Assembly (NCBI GenBank): GCA_025330725.1
Contig: JAIWND010000009.1
Coordinates: forward strand, 186,001 to 250,000
Source of the DNA: Chlamydoabsidia padenii
Taxonomy: Eukaryota; Mucoromycota; Mucoromycetes; Mucorales; Cunninghamellaceae
Direction of reading: 5' to 3'
DNA length: 64,000 bases
Shown: one piece after another, positions 32,936-45,299 of the stretch
Position numbering within the stretch: position 1 is the first letter of the stretch
Layout: every line of letters begins with the position of its first letter
Translations under genes and position numbers: made by a program
Notes under the pieces: model-generated
The model's database searches: none
The model's input: only the letters and a program-made list of their open reading frames with translations
What the model was told of the DNA's origin: nothing

Positions 32936-34011
32936 CAAAACCCACCCCCTTCGATTCCATTGATTCTTCCACCCCCTCCCCCCCAAAAAAAAAGTATGTA
33001 TTCCGCGTACTAGGCGGCACATGCAGATATATAAATACAAGTGATAAAATAAGCTTTCTTAATAATGTTCCATTTCCGGACCCGTCCTCCGAGAATGATT
33101 TGAATGACCACTCGTTATACTTCTTCTATACTATTCCTTCATATTCTAATAGAAATGGTCAGAACATGCCAAGTTTCTTTAGATAGTTAGTTCGGATAAT
33201 CTGGATTCGAGGAGACATCCATCGAGAATAAGCGGAAAAAAAGGGGGTGGCGGGGGTTAAATATTTTTATGCTCACTTGACACCTACATTCATCGATCGG
33301 ATTTTCGAACAAGGTACGATATGTAGGATCAGCTTTTTTTTTTTATTTTATTTTTTTATTCTTTAACCTGCCTACTTTGTAATTTATACATTCACAAATT
33401 CTCCTTTTTTTTTTCTTCTTTCTAAGAAAGCTATCACAAAACAAAAAAGGTGTGGCGGTGAGATTTATTTACTAATGGCACCAAAGTTTGATTTATACGG
33501 TTCCAGGCCCTGAATTTTCTTTTTTAAACAATGACATAAAGTCATGCATTTGCTTTCCCTTTCTGTGTTATAAACATAACTCTTTTTCAAGTCACCGGGT
33601 CAATTCAAAAGAGAGGAGAGACAGAGAGAATAAGCTGTTTGTAAAGTTACCGGCTAAAAACAGCACTGTATATCGTTTAGGAGCTGTTTTCTACCTTTTT
33701 CATTAAGCTTTTTCTTCTTCTTCTTCTTCTTCTTCTTCTTCTTGATTTCATCTCCCGCCGCCCCTCTAAATCCCCCTTTCCCGCATGATGTGAAAAAATG
33801 AGACATAAAACAATACAGTCACCTTCTTTATATATCCACGTGAGTCACTGGTGACAAAAAAGAAGTCCAATTGTAATCACAAGGTCAGGTACAAATGTTT
33901 GGGTTGCATCGTTTCAATATGATGTTAAAAATGCCATTTCTGGTTTCAAGTGGAGGATTTTATTAAACTAACTACAGTATAATAAATGATAATACTATAA
34001 ACCCTATACTA
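32936..34011. other. Intergenic region with (CTT)n microsatellite
   Basis: (CTT)n lies at about 33712-33743. GGCGGGGGTTAAAT at about 33249-33262 is element-like. A short plus frame at 32890-33186 has no family likeness. No gene seen. Confidence 0.5.
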
Positions 34012-35344
34012 CTATTCTACCTTTTTGTCACCATAAGTTTCCACCAATTGCACATAAGGGATCCACTTGGCGTAATAGACAATTCGATGATTCTTGGTTC
34101 CTATCAATTCAAATCCAGCGGCTACGAAGAAGAAGTGAAGACTAATGCACATCTATTCAAAGGTGTATCTGGTTAAATCCTACCATCATTACCAGTGATT
34201 CAATTACTTACCAATACATGCCACCTAAATCATTAGAAATGTTGTTATTGTTAATGTTGATGTTGTCAATGATTATTCAGTTAGTCTAATCTTCCTCTTT
34301 GTGCGCCCACCCCTCCCATATCCATATCACTCTTTTCCCTTCTTACCAAGCATGAAGTTGTGGATTAGGTACATAGTCATAGACAAAACATAAATTTGAA
34401 TCAAACAGCCAGACACCAATTGCCAACGCCAAAAACCGGGCACCTTGATGGAATAGTTGGATGACTTGATTATTCTGGACATTCTTGTAGAGCTTCCATA
34501 CAAACCATAAACAGCTCCACATGACTAGACCAAATCTATAACAAAGCCTCCAAATATTAAGTAAAGTAAAACACAAATAAATAGGATCAACCCCCACACC
34601 CCTCCAACTATCATTAACATATATAGTAATATCAATCCTTTTTGACTTACGTTGTTTGAAATAGATAAAATTGAGTAGATCCTTTGTATTGACTGGTCGC
34701 AAATGTGGCCAAAGCACAGTAAGCACTGATACCAATACCATATCGAATAGGTTCATACCCATTTTCTTGTAAAAGCACCCAAAGCAGATAACACGCCGTC
34801 CATACCATTGGTACCTAATACAATATAATGATCAGTAAAATATCTTTCTATTTATATACATACATACCTCGTCCCACATTTGATGTTCATATTGAAGAGT
34901 CCCATGGAATAAAACACTACATTATAATGTTAATAAAACTATTCACTATGGTGATCATAAAGTTTCTTCCTTCCCATTACCTTCCAATACCCACCACTAC
35001 AATCATCAAGTATCCGTTCGAGAGTCGCCAGCCTAACGATCGATGGTGGGCCAAAATGCCCAAGACACCAAGTCCGACCATGGCAAAACTCTATACCATA
35101 ATAACAATACAAGACATACAAGTTTTAGTAAAGCTATTTCCCCATAATGAGACAGGAGGCTACTTACTGATATGGTGTTCCAGAATTCAGCAATATAGAA
35201 TGAGTGTTTGTAATTCTCTTCGCACCTATATATATATATATTCTATTAGTATCCTGTTTCCATTCGAGTTCAAACTTACCAATCTACCGAGCTTGTGACA
35301 GGACCCCAATAACCAGATACTTGTTGCTTTTCAAATAAGGACAT
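34012..35344 (-). CDS. Alkaline ceramidase (ACER/YPC1 family)
   Basis: Eight exons: 35344-35280, 35225-35168, 35090-34981, 34916-34868, 34814-34651, 34535-34347, 34224-34212, 34152-34012; phases close, 262 residues. Multi-pass ER/Golgi membrane enzyme that splits ceramide into sphingoid base and fatty acid. Family landmarks: GYWGPVTSSVDWCEENYKHS at the N-terminus, AEFWNTIS, FHGTLQYEHQMWDEVPM, WLFDSNLCFVYDYVP and HAWWHVL. The metal-binding His and Asp of FH-T, DSN-C and WH are all present. Length is normal for the family. Exon 7 is only 13 nt yet supplies the WHVL of the WWH motif. GCGGGGATTAAAAT at 35461-35474 lies about 117 bp upstream. Confidence 0.95.
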
Positions 35345-35544
35345 GACAATAAGGAATGGTTGACTTGACCAAAGTTGAGCAACAATTTAATACGAGAAAG
35401 AAGTTGGACACACCGGGACTTTTTTTTTTTTCTTTTTTTTTCTTTTTTATTTAACGACAAGCGGGGATTAAAATATAGGCTTTTTATCATGTATGTGTGT
35501 GGGGTCATATACTTTACCTATATGTATAGAGTTAATAAAGATAA

Positions 35545-36374
35545 TCACATATTGGCATCGTCCATCCAGTTGAGAGTATGTTTTAATACAGAATCATGAT
35601 AGTCTTCCTTGTTTATTGTTAAAGTATCTAGGTGATCCACATTGTCGTCTTGTAAAAAGACTGGTACTTTGTTCATAGGTGATATCAGACAGAGTGGGAA
35701 GTGAGGTTCGAATTCCATAGAGGGTAGCTTGTTGTCGTTGGTGTCGTCTTCTTCTTCTTCTTCTTCTTCTTGCTGATGGATCAAAACAAGGCCCGAAACA
35801 GGTTTATTGCAGACATACTTTTGACAGGTTTTCCAGGCTTCGTCACCGTGGCCAATCAGTAGGGGTGGGAAATAGGAATGCTCTTGCATGGCTTGGACAA
35901 GGTCTTTAGTTGAGGTGTCATTTCATATACAAAAATAAAAAAAGTTAGTGAATCCCCTGTTTTTTGTTTTGTTTTGTTGAAGTTTGTTGTTTTACCTTTG
36001 TACCAAATGTCAAGGGGTGATGTTGTGGAAGCACCAGCTTGTTCTTGTTCAAGGTGAATGTAACTTGAGCGGTATCCCAATTCACCCAACTTTTGCTGCC
36101 ATCGCAAGGGCCAACTAGAATACAAGAAAAAAAAAAAGAGACACGGGTTATTATATAAAGTATTAAAGTGCCAAACTTACCTTGTATCCAGATCTTGACT
36201 ACTTTGGACTAGTACAATAGGAAGGGGTCGTTTGACTTTTACACCATCTGCAAAATCATGTTGAATCAGTGTCACTTTGCTACGTTGTTGATGATACGGT
36301 TGAGGTTGTCGTTGACTTTGTTGTAATCGTTTGAGTACTAATAGACGTGATCTAGATGTAAAACCAAACAGCAT
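35545..36374 (-). CDS. Unrecognised protein, possibly alpha/beta-hydrolase-like
   Basis: Three exons: 36374-36181, 36114-35996, 35903-35545; GT-AG introns, phases close, 223 residues. The N-terminus MLFGFTSRSRLLVLKRLQQS is basic with no acids, as in mitochondrial presequences. Then come a strand-like PLPIVLVQSS, WQQKLGELGYRSSYIHLE, FPPLLIGHGDEAW and VSGLVLIH, an order that resembles a small alpha/beta-hydrolase fold with GHGDEA in place of the usual GxSxG elbow, so catalysis is doubtful. An acidic run (EEEEEEEDD) follows and the tail ends LNWMDDANM. Assignment is tentative; structure prediction would test it. GCGGGATTTGAA lies 72 bp upstream of the ATG. Confidence 0.75.
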
Positions 36375-36445
36375 GGATGATTAAATTGTCCAGAAAGGAA
36401 AGGGCCCCACAAAAAAAAAAAAAAGAAAAAAAAAAGTACCACATA

Positions 36446-36457
36446 TTCAAATCCCGC
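36446..36457 (-). promoter_or_regulatory. GCGGGATTTGAA element
   Basis: Exact match to the consensus on the gene strand, 72 bp before the ATG at 36374. Confidence 0.5.
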
Positions 36458-37070
36458 TCTAGTGGAGTGGCACTCTCACTCCTTAACCTGTCAAAATCAA
36501 ACTCGACGATGAAAGATCGGCCTTGGTATCGTGATGATAGAATGTTTTCATCCTACCCAGAGAATCACAGAAGCAAATCACACATGAGGTAGAATGTTTC
36601 TGCTTCTTATTCTGACCATCTTAAAATTCTTATTGAAATGGGGGGAGTGTGCCTGTCTCCTTGCAAATAGACATGACGATAATTTACTTTTTGGTGATAT
36701 TTATATATGCATATGCATTATCCCTCGTTAACCAGATCAGGAAAAATAAGACTCGATTTACTTGGATCGAAAAACGCAGCGATCAGCGGGATTTAAAACA
36801 AGGGATTCATGCACTCGTTATCGAGATTTGAATTGCCTGTTTGTTGATTTAGTGCCCCCCCCCACTTGAGATGGCAATCATCATTCCTATTTCAATGCTT
36901 ATACAGTACTCTATTATGTTTCATAAATAGCATAAACCAGTAGTGGGGTTTTGCACATGCGATCAGGGCCAGGAACGCTACCTGATTTCGAGCTCCCCTT
37001 CCCTCGATTTATGGCAAAAGTCTAAAACAACATAGGCATAAATCATATTATACAAATAATGATAAAGACA

Positions 37071-37106
<36 letters not shown>

Positions 37107-39051
37107 TGCATAAATCAAAAAGCCTATATGGACAGCTTTATTACTTTTTTTATTAAAAAGCTAATCTAAGACGACTATAACTATAAACTACGTTTTAATG
37201 ACTACACATACACAAAGCAGTATACAGTAATTTTACACCAATAGTTATATAGCCTCCGTTGTCATATTCCGGTCTTGTATTACCACTATTATCAAGATCA
37301 GAAAATAAAGAGTGCTAGTTTTGTTATATGATACCAACATTCCATCTTTCCCGGCCTCTTTTAATCACGTTACCTTTTGCACTTGCCTTGTTATCTTGTG
37401 CTGCGACCTAGCCCTTTGTTGATGCGAGCTACCTTTTTCATAATCCACATGCCAATAAGATCCCATCTGTATATCTTGTTTCGTCAGTTTGTCGTCACCC
37501 CTGTCCTGTTACATCACTAAAGAGTGTCGCCACATCTGATTCTTAAGGACTCGATTAAGAGTGACCTCACGTCATTCGAGTGCTGTTTACCTATACCATT
37601 AGCCACCATCTGATTCCATCCTGTATGTCATCCATTATCCATCATTGTCATATATTGATATTTCTCAAAGCATGTCCCATGGCACTTTGTCGATCTAACA
37701 AAGGTATAAAAGAAGAATCAGTTACTTTTATTCATACAAAAGCAACCAAGTGTAAATTTCCAATTACTAAGATTGTACATACACAAGCTAGAATGAGATA
37801 TTAATACCTGTTTCTCCAGTGCCTTGATGATAGATTAGCCAATAGATGGTACACGGTGCAAGCTTACAGTCAAAGTAGTTCCCGCGTTGAGGACCATTAA
37901 AGTCAAGTGTGGAGTAAGACCGTGTTATAATCCCAATCGACCTGAGTAAACAAAAATATAGCAGTTAAACATGCAACATGTTTCAAGTCAAGTAGACGAA
38001 TTACCTAGTGTTCCATAGATCGAGTCAAACATGGCAAACATGTCCTTTTTTTGTTCTACTAGATTTAACCGGGAAAGACAAAAAAAGTGAGTTGGTAAAA
38101 GGAGCAGCTTGTTACAGTAATTTGCCTTGAGTGTAGTGTGCCACTTGTTGATAAAGTATATAACTTGTTTATAGATAAGCGGGTTACGCATGCCAAGTTG
38201 ATGTTTCCAATTTGGAAAAGGAAAAGAAAAGCAAAAATATCCAGTGCCACAACATTTTAAATGGTCCATCTGAGCGGGATTTAAATAAATAGGGTCAAGC
38301 CCCGCCGTGCTTTATGCGAAACCATGTAGACACAATAAAAGGGGAATATGTGGCTATAATTCAAAGGAGAATCATATAAAATCCAAGATCAACCAAGTCT
38401 ATTTACCTGCCACTTTCGCTAAAAACAAACTAAAACAAAAAAAAAAAAGCAGAGGATCAACTCAAAAAGTCCCTTTGGAAAAGAATGGCGTTGACGCAAA
38501 CAAGGCAGATCTGATTTGGTATATGTTGGTTCCTTCGCTGTGTAATGTTTGAGCATAATTATTTATTCGTTCGTCGGGATTAACAAGTCATACATGCTAT
38601 ACCATCATCAGCAAAAAGTAGAGAGATGTAGCTTTTACTTCTCTGCATAAAGGGTACCCCTGACGGACTTTTTTTTTTTTTTTTTTTAATCTTTGAATTC
38701 ATATCCTGCTATATTCGATCAAGGCATGATCTTAGCAGATAATAAAGGCATGGTCCTGAATAAGTTAAAAGCAATAGTGTAGTATGTAACATGGCATGAA
38801 TAGATTACTCGCTGTACAGAGCGTTTTTTCTTTTATGATAGGGTTATCCTTACTAGTTTAAAAGTTGGCACGTGCATTGATTCCGATTTCAAGTTCTTTG
38901 ATATTTTTAAATCACGCCAGTCAAAAAAAAAAAAAAAAAAAAAAAAAAGGTAGACAAAAGGGGGGATTTTTCTTTTTGTCTTTTCTTCTCTTTCCATTCA
39001 TTATACAGTCAACTTTACTTCATCTACCCTTCTATAAACATCACTCACATC
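36458..39051. other. Gene-poor stretch
   Basis: About 2.6 kb without a confident gene. (TA)n at about 37075-37104. Element copies at 36786-36800 (GCGGGATTTAAAACA, then ATTCATGCAC at 36805-36814) and 38274-38286 (GCGGGATTTAAAT). On the minus strand 37800-38269 there are coding-like segments (for example MRNPLIYKQVIYFINKWHTT and, across a possible splice, RSYSTLDFNGPQRGNYFDCK), but no joined model works. These may be relics or a poorly supported gene. Confidence 0.4.
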
Positions 39052-40708
39052 ATGTCCCCACCGGGCAGCATTCAACCGAAAATACATCAGCGGAGGGTAT
39101 CTTTAACAACTGCCTGTCCTCCCAACCTATCAAAACAAGACCCAAGATTGCCAACATCATCATCTCTCCAGTGGTGCCAACGCTTATGGACGTTTCGACT
39201 GGTCCGTTGGGCTACTTGTATCTATCTATTCTTCAGCATGGTATTCTGTGCTTCTCAATTATTATCCTTTTCCCCAATCAACGATACCTCTTTGTCCACA
39301 GACGGTAAAACACCAAAGAGCAACCCCCCCCCTAATTAACACTGATACTAATTAACCTTTTTCTTTTATATTCAAAATATAGCTTACTTGGATCAAATAT
39401 CAGCAGGAAACAAAGTTATCAGCAACTTGCCCACCTTACAACCTTCCAAACTTAACTTAATAAATACACAACTTCGCCTTGGTAAAATGTTTAGCAAGTC
39501 CCTCCAACAACCAGATAATGTGCGTCCGTTTTGGTTTAAAGCAAAGAGTCCCATCACACCTATTGGTATTACTACAGTATTGACTTTGGATGACATGGAT
39601 TCTCTAGAGACAATGGCAAGCCACTGGCAAGGTAAACTCATAAACACAACTGTGATTGGGAATAACAAGAGGGTTTACTGATTTTATTACTTTTTATTTA
39701 TATTATAACAATCATAGGGTCAATATCAGCAGTAATACAGATCGAATCAAAGGATGGATTAAACTCGGGACATACGGTACAAGCATTATCACGATTACGG
39801 CGGGAATACGACACTAGACCATCTCTAAACAAGTATGTGGATATCCATGTCGTATTACTACCACATCAAACGACACATACTCGATTACAAGCAGCACGCA
39901 ATCTCGCCCGTTTATTTAGTCGATCGAATCATATCATGCATACACCCATCAAGGTACTTTGGCTCCCTTCTCATACCTCACTCTACTTGTCATCTCTTAT
40001 CGATGGTTTAAATCAGGGGGATGCGTTTGTGGTACCAACCTTTGCCTTTCCTCGACGCAACAATATACAGACAGATGTGTATCCTACGGATCGTGATGGT
40101 ATGATTGAATGGGTGGATTCTGGTCGCATGGGGCTCTTGGATTATCATTGGTCCCTTAACGAGGGTCCTACTTCTTACCATGAATGGAAATATGCCACCG
40201 AACCTTACTTGATCACCAATTATGACTATCATTATGGTCCCGTTTATATCACTACAAAGGAACATCATCCATGGTAAAGAAGAAGAAGAGGGGGGGATTG
40301 GATCGTATACTCATTTGACATGGGGGGTTTTTTTTTTTTGAAATAGGTGTGAAGAACGGTTTGATGATCAATTACCTGCTTGTGTGTATGCGACCTTTTT
40401 AAATGGCGCCAACTTTTATGTTCTGCATGATACTTTTATCATTCGCTCAGGCCAAGAACCAGAAAATGAATTGACACCAGCCGAGGTATGTAGGACATTA
40501 TCAACTGTTTCTTGCTTGTATACTTATCAACTCACTTTATAACTAGCGACTCATTCAAGATGGGATGTATAAAAACTATCGAATCGAACAATGTGCTTTT
40601 TATGCTCGACAATTCGATCAACATGGGGTGTATGATACGGAACGGTCAAGTCATGTCAAACAAGAATGCGTCAAGGCCTTGCGGAAGGAAAAAATTGTCA
40701 AGATCTAG
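39052..40708 (+). CDS. LARGE-type glycosyltransferase (GT49), type II membrane protein
   Basis: Five exons: 39052-39304, 39383-39631, 39718-40273, 40347-40485, 40547-40708; phases close, 452 residues. A short cytosolic N-terminus is followed by one membrane segment near residues 60-80 (RWATCIYLFFSMVFCASQLL), then a luminal catalytic part. Landmarks: PIGITTVLTLDDMDSLETMA with HWQGSISAVIQ, DAFVVPTFAFPR, TNYDYHYGPVYI and a C-terminal WCEERFDDQLPACVYATFLN followed by FYVLHDTFIIR. These match the fold of LARGE-like and beta-1,3-GlcNAc-transferase-like GT49 enzymes of the Golgi. Acceptor unknown; in fungi probably a wall or secretory glycan. Confidence 0.88.
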
Positions 40709-41126
40709 TATAATTTTAGTATAGGATAATCCTTAACATAGTATGTTTATTGTATATAGATTGTTTATATATGCCTCTCTCTCTCCCTTTTGATGCTTTT
40801 AATAAAATAAAAATGTATGCGCGGAAGTTGAACAAACGATTTTAGGTGATTGGAAATGATTAAATTACATACTTGCTGATATCATCCTTTACCCGGGGTT
40901 ATCTGAAACAGATCATCCATCATTCGTCATCTTGACCTATTGACTAGTACACTACAGTGATATAACTCTTTACTCTCTCTCTTTTAGGTATACTACCATC
41001 TCTCTTTTTTCTTTTTTGATTGAATATTTGCCTTTATTATTACTTGCATCCTCCCTGATATTTGTACCTACTGAAAGCGGAGTTGAAATTAAGGAGATCG
41101 CCACTTGATTTGGCGGAAGAAGCTAC

Positions 41127-41160
<34 letters not shown>

Positions 41161-41221
41161 TTTGAACTTTTTTTTCTTTCCTTCTTTTCACTTCACATCC
41201 TCTACACAAATACAAAGTAAC
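40709..41221. other. Spacer with poly(A) tract
   Basis: GT49 3' flank (AATAAAATAAAAATG near 40800) and the promoter of the next gene: GCGGAGTTGAAATT at 41077-41090, about 130 bp before ATG 41222, and about 30 A residues at 41129-41158. Confidence 0.55.
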
Positions 41222-41605
41222 ATGGTTGGTCTCATTGACAAGCTACGATCTCAAATCGATTTATGGAAGGTCGAAAAATACACCAAACGACGAACATTCC
41301 TTCCAGAATATGATTCTAGAGGTAAGGTACCTTGAAAAAATACAATACAAGCTAATGGAACAAATGGATCTTTTACATACATGTCATTAACAGATACGGA
41401 ATACTATAAACAACACTATTACGATGGCGTGTATTATTCCAGCAATGACCCGGCACCACCACTTGAAGCCCGAACACCCACCTCAACACAATATCGAACG
41501 TCCATTAGTAAACGAATGTCAGTCATGATCAAGAAAAAATCTTCCACTCATTCCTTACCCAATCCTCGATGTTCAGAAACATATAATGCAAACGATCAAC
41601 AATAG
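41222..41605 (+). CDS. Small basic protein, family not named
   Basis: Two exons: 41222-41321 and 41394-41605, GT-AG intron of 72 bp, phases close, 103 residues. The N-terminal half MVGLIDKLRSQIDLWKVEKY with TKRRTFLPEYDSR and the following DTEYYKQHYYDGVYYSSNDP look like conserved, structured sequence. The C-terminal third is Ser/Thr/Lys-rich (RMSVMIKKKSSTHSLPNPR). No domain recognised. An upstream promoter element and a clean splice support a real gene. Confidence 0.75.
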
Positions 41606-42261
41606 GGTGGCTATATGGATGGTTGTTAAGTAGTTAGTCTAGACTTTACTCCCTCTCCTTCCTGCTGCTTGCCTTCATTCCTGCAGGCCAAGTTACCCTC
41701 TTCATTATTGTATCTCCTATATCATCTTCCCCTCTACCCCCCCTTTTTTTATCTTCTTCCTATTATTGCATTACCATATTCCTCCCCTTTCTACACCATC
41801 ACTCTTTTATCTAGTATTCCTGACCAAACTGGATTATGTAATAAACAATGTTGTCTTTTTTTTTTTTTTTTTTTTTTTTAATATGTTTAAATCAAGTCTT
41901 GTCTTTTATAATGATAATCGAATCTATATGATCCTATGTATTGTTGTATTGTAAAAAGGGTTTGGTTTTTTTTTTATTTGAATAGGGTAACATAATCATA
42001 ATAGCTTCTGACACTTTGACAGGTCAGTAGGTGAAACCTTTGAGTCTTCACAAGCGGAATCGGCATTCAAATTTCGCGCAAAAATAATGCCCAATTAATC
42101 AAAAGTGGCCATTCTACAAAAAAGAAAAGATCCCATCATCCCATTGTTGATAAAATATACATGTTGATAGAGTATAAAAAGTCATTTTTATTGAGGAATA
42201 AGAGGTTTTCTACACATATACGAATCGCCCAAACAAAACACCGCAAAAAAGACCATCACAT
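41606..42261. other. Convergent 3' region
   Basis: Pyrimidine-rich 3' flank of the small gene, with a T-run at about 41858-41879, and the 3' flank of the CCHC gene. GCGGAATCGGCATTCAAATT near 42053-42072 is element-like. No gene seen. Confidence 0.55.
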
Positions 42262-43419
42262 TTATTGAGCTCCAGGACAATCACGAGACTAAATGATTAA
42301 AGAAAGATATAATGAATGGTCATTCTTGTAAATATACCTGATCATCTACTTACGATGTGACCAGTTTGTTGACAGTTGTAACAGGTCTTGGCTTGTTGAG
42401 GTTGATCGCAATCCCGAGACATATGACCAAAGTTCTACATGAAAAGAGTTGGATGAGTTGTCCTTTTTTCTTTTCTGGCTTAGTAGATGATAGGATGACT
42501 TACACCACAGTTGTAGCACTTTTGACCTTGGTTTTGACCTTGACCGTTAGGGCATCTAGATAAAAAAAAAAAAAAAAAAAAAGAGAGAGTATATACGTGT
42601 GAGTTTCCTAACAGACACATCCATTTTTTTCCTACTTACTCGCGGCTCATGTGACCTTGTCCACCACAGTTGTAACAAGACATGCTGGATCCATAAGAGC
42701 GACCACCACCTTGACCACCTTCGGGACAGTTACGAGAGATATGGCCAGATTTACCACACTACAAAAAAAGAAAGAAAGAGAGAGAGGACGATTAATAATC
42801 TTGATGTTAATATATCATCCTACATTATTAATGTTAATATACTTACAGAATAGCAAGAGGGACCACCGTAGCTGTCTTGACCACCTTCAGGACAATCGCG
42901 AGACTATACAATCAATAAGTTGAGTTAGAGATATCATCACCCTCCCCCTTCCTTTTTTTTTTTTTTTTTTTTTTGGCTTCTTTTCATTTACCATGTGACC
43001 AGTTTGGTTGCATTTGTAACAAGTCTTTTCAGCGCGGGGTTGAGGGCTATAATCAAACGTAATAAAAAAAGGAAGGATTTAGTATGTGTCAAGGTAAGAG
43101 AGACTAGTGCAATCCTTACCAATCTCTGCTAACGTGACCTTCTTGTTGGCAGTTGTAGCTATAAAATATAAAAAAGACTAAGTAATAATGATGACAGACA
43201 GATAGTTTAACCTCTTACCAGACAGAGTCAGACTTTTCACAATCACGGGCTTGATGACCAGCTATATAAAATAACAAAGAAAGCGAGTAAGTAAAGTGAA
43301 TGATCATGGTTGAGTCACTTTGGTCTCCCCACACGCACACACACACACACACACACCAAAAGCACCTTTATTTGTTTTAACTTACGTTCACCACATTTAA
43401 AACAAGAGCGGAAGGACAT
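42262..43419 (-). CDS. GIS2: CCHC zinc-knuckle nucleic-acid-binding protein (CNBP/Gis2/Byr3 type)
   Basis: Nine exons: 43419-43386, 43261-43219, 43158-43120, 43046-42992, 42903-42847, 42758-42640, 42555-42504, 42434-42354, 42288-42262; phases close, 168 residues. Seven C-x2-C-x4-H-x4-C knuckles, in order: CFKCGEPGHQARDC, CYNCQQEGHVSRDC, CYKCNQTGHMSRDC, CYSCGKSGHISRNC, CYNCGGQGHMSREC, CYNCGNFGHMSRDC, CYNCQQTGHISRDC. Seven knuckles with Gly/Gln linkers is the layout of CNBP/Gis2, which bind single-stranded DNA and mRNA and affect translation. Five of the eight introns interrupt a knuckle. GCGGGTGTTTAAACC at 43529-43543 lies about 110 bp upstream. Confidence 0.95.
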
Positions 43420-43812
43420 GATGGAGTATTTATTTAGTTTTGGTTTAATAAAAAGGAAGAAGGAAGAAGAGAGGCTTTTTCCAAAAAAAGTATGTGGGGG
43501 GGGGGAATAAAAAATTTTCGTTGGGTGAGCGGGTGTTTAAACCATTGTCGTACCATATTGTCGATGCGCCTTGAGCGTTGGATCATCTATATAAACATCA
43601 TACATACTATTAGTATCATCATCATCAACCCTACTTTATTATTTACGTATACCTTCTACATATTTCCTAGTATATCTATAGACATGAAACATTGACTTGA
43701 ATACTAATGGTCACCACCTTTGTTTAATCCTCCTTGTTTCAAATACCCTGTTTTACCGTATTATTATTACCTGATCCGAGAAGACACTTGACAGTTCATT
43801 CATTCATTAATA

Positions 43813-44270
43813 GATGAGGTATTGCTTCCGAGTCTGTCTATTGCGTCAGGGAGAAGAGAAAGATGAGTTAGTACAACAACGTATGTATGTGTATGGGAGG
43901 AGGATACCTTACCTAATCACCTTTTTGTTTGACTATTATTAAGAGTGGTAATATTAAAACAGCGAGTTAGTCTTTGAGGCAAACACTTTTCAAATCAAAC
44001 TTACCAGGCTAGACACCACTAGTAGTATCATCTTTATCTGTTAGATCACACTACAAGGTGGTCAATGTGTCTGCTGAGATGAGTGTCATGTTCCTTTATG
44101 CTATATTAGTCGCACCCCTTTCGGACATGGATACGTATAAACATGTGTGGTGAGAAGACATGAATTGTTAGAATCCGCCGTTGAATGTCTTGACAAAATT
44201 ATAGTCGAAGGTGTACCTGAGTTGATAATGGTTATTCAGTTTATCAGTCATTCGTTACATCAAGGTTGAG
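43813..44270 (+). pseudogene. Possible decayed gene segments
   Basis: An ATG at 43813 opens MRYCFRVCLLRQGEEKDELV up to a GTATGT donor. Further on, one plus frame reads RRHELLESAVECLDKIIVEG followed by VPELIMVIQFISHSLHQG to a TGA near 44268. Both segments look like real protein, but no splice chain joins them without a stop. It may be a relic or an unsolved model. Family not recognised. Confidence 0.25.
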
Positions 44271-44801
44271 GTCCATGTTATTTGACGAGAGTAGGTATCA
44301 GTTGCTGTAGGTCGAGTTGTTTTGAGGAAGGTATAATAAAGTGAATGGTAGCAAGAATAAAAAAAGTAGTTTGGTTTGGCTAAAAGAGAAGGGGTATTTA
44401 TAAGGAACAGAAGAGAGGACAAGTGTAAATTTTTGACATGAAAAATTCCTGTTTAAAGTCACGCCATAGGGGCGGAATTTAAACCTAGTCATATTACTGG
44501 CTGCATATATTTCCTTTCTGCTATAGGGAACATGAAAAAGATACTGTCTTTTACCCTCCGTCTATTGATATTGAATTGGAAAAGTATCCTTCCCAAGTTT
44601 ATATCTTATGATAATGTCGGTTTCAATGAGAGGGCTTTGTTCTTAGGGAAACCCTTTTTCGTCATGATTTTACATTTTAAATCCCGCTTCAAGTCCTTGT
44701 CTTGTTATCGGTCGGGATATCGCTTTTCTTCCTTTTTCTCTCCACTCTTTTTTTTTTTTTTTTTTTTTTTTTTCTTCCTTCCTCCTCCCTATTTATGCAT
44801 C
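44271..44801. other. Intergenic region upstream of the OSBP gene
   Basis: Element copies at about 44471-44487 (GGGGCGGAATTTAAACC) and 44675-44687. A T-run at 44750-44773 lies in the probable 5' leader. No other gene seen. Confidence 0.5.
44675..44687 (+). promoter_or_regulatory. TTTAAATCCCGC element of the OSBP gene
   Basis: TTTTAAATCCCGC about 115 bp upstream of ATG 44802, the reverse orientation of the GCGGGATTTGAA consensus. Confidence 0.5.
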
Positions 44802-45228
44802 ATGGTGCTTGGCTTTAATAACAAATCAAAAGATCATCACTCACATACACAAGACGGTGAAGTGTCACCTACTGCCACTGACGTTGACGGGTTATCTGTA
44901 CACCATGTGGAATCCGGCTCCAAAGGCCAATTCAAGGAATTTATAAAGACGGTTATCAGCTTTACTGGCGATCTCTCCTCCTTGACTTGTCCGGCCTTTT
45001 TCTTGAATGGTCTCTCATTATTAGAATATGGGTAAGTGGATTAAAAGTAAAAGGGAAACATCATACTGACTTATATCTTTGTACTTTTAATTCTTGACAT
45101 ATTTTGTGAATCTTAGAACATATTGGGGTGACCATCCTACTTGGTAAGTAGTAAAAAGATAATAAAAAGTGGTAGGAAAGAGTGTATAGTACTTTGTTAT
45201 CAAGTATACTCACCATGCTACCATGCAC

Positions 45229-45299
<71 letters not shown>

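Noticed and set aside
32890..33186. 98-codon plus frame upstream of the WOPR gene
   Set aside because: Overlaps the WOPR promoter TATA on the other strand and lacks protein-like character.
36446..36457. TTCAAATCCCG copies considered as tRNA T-arm (B box) parts
   Set aside because: No acceptor stem, D-arm or anticodon arm could be folded around this or the other copies examined.
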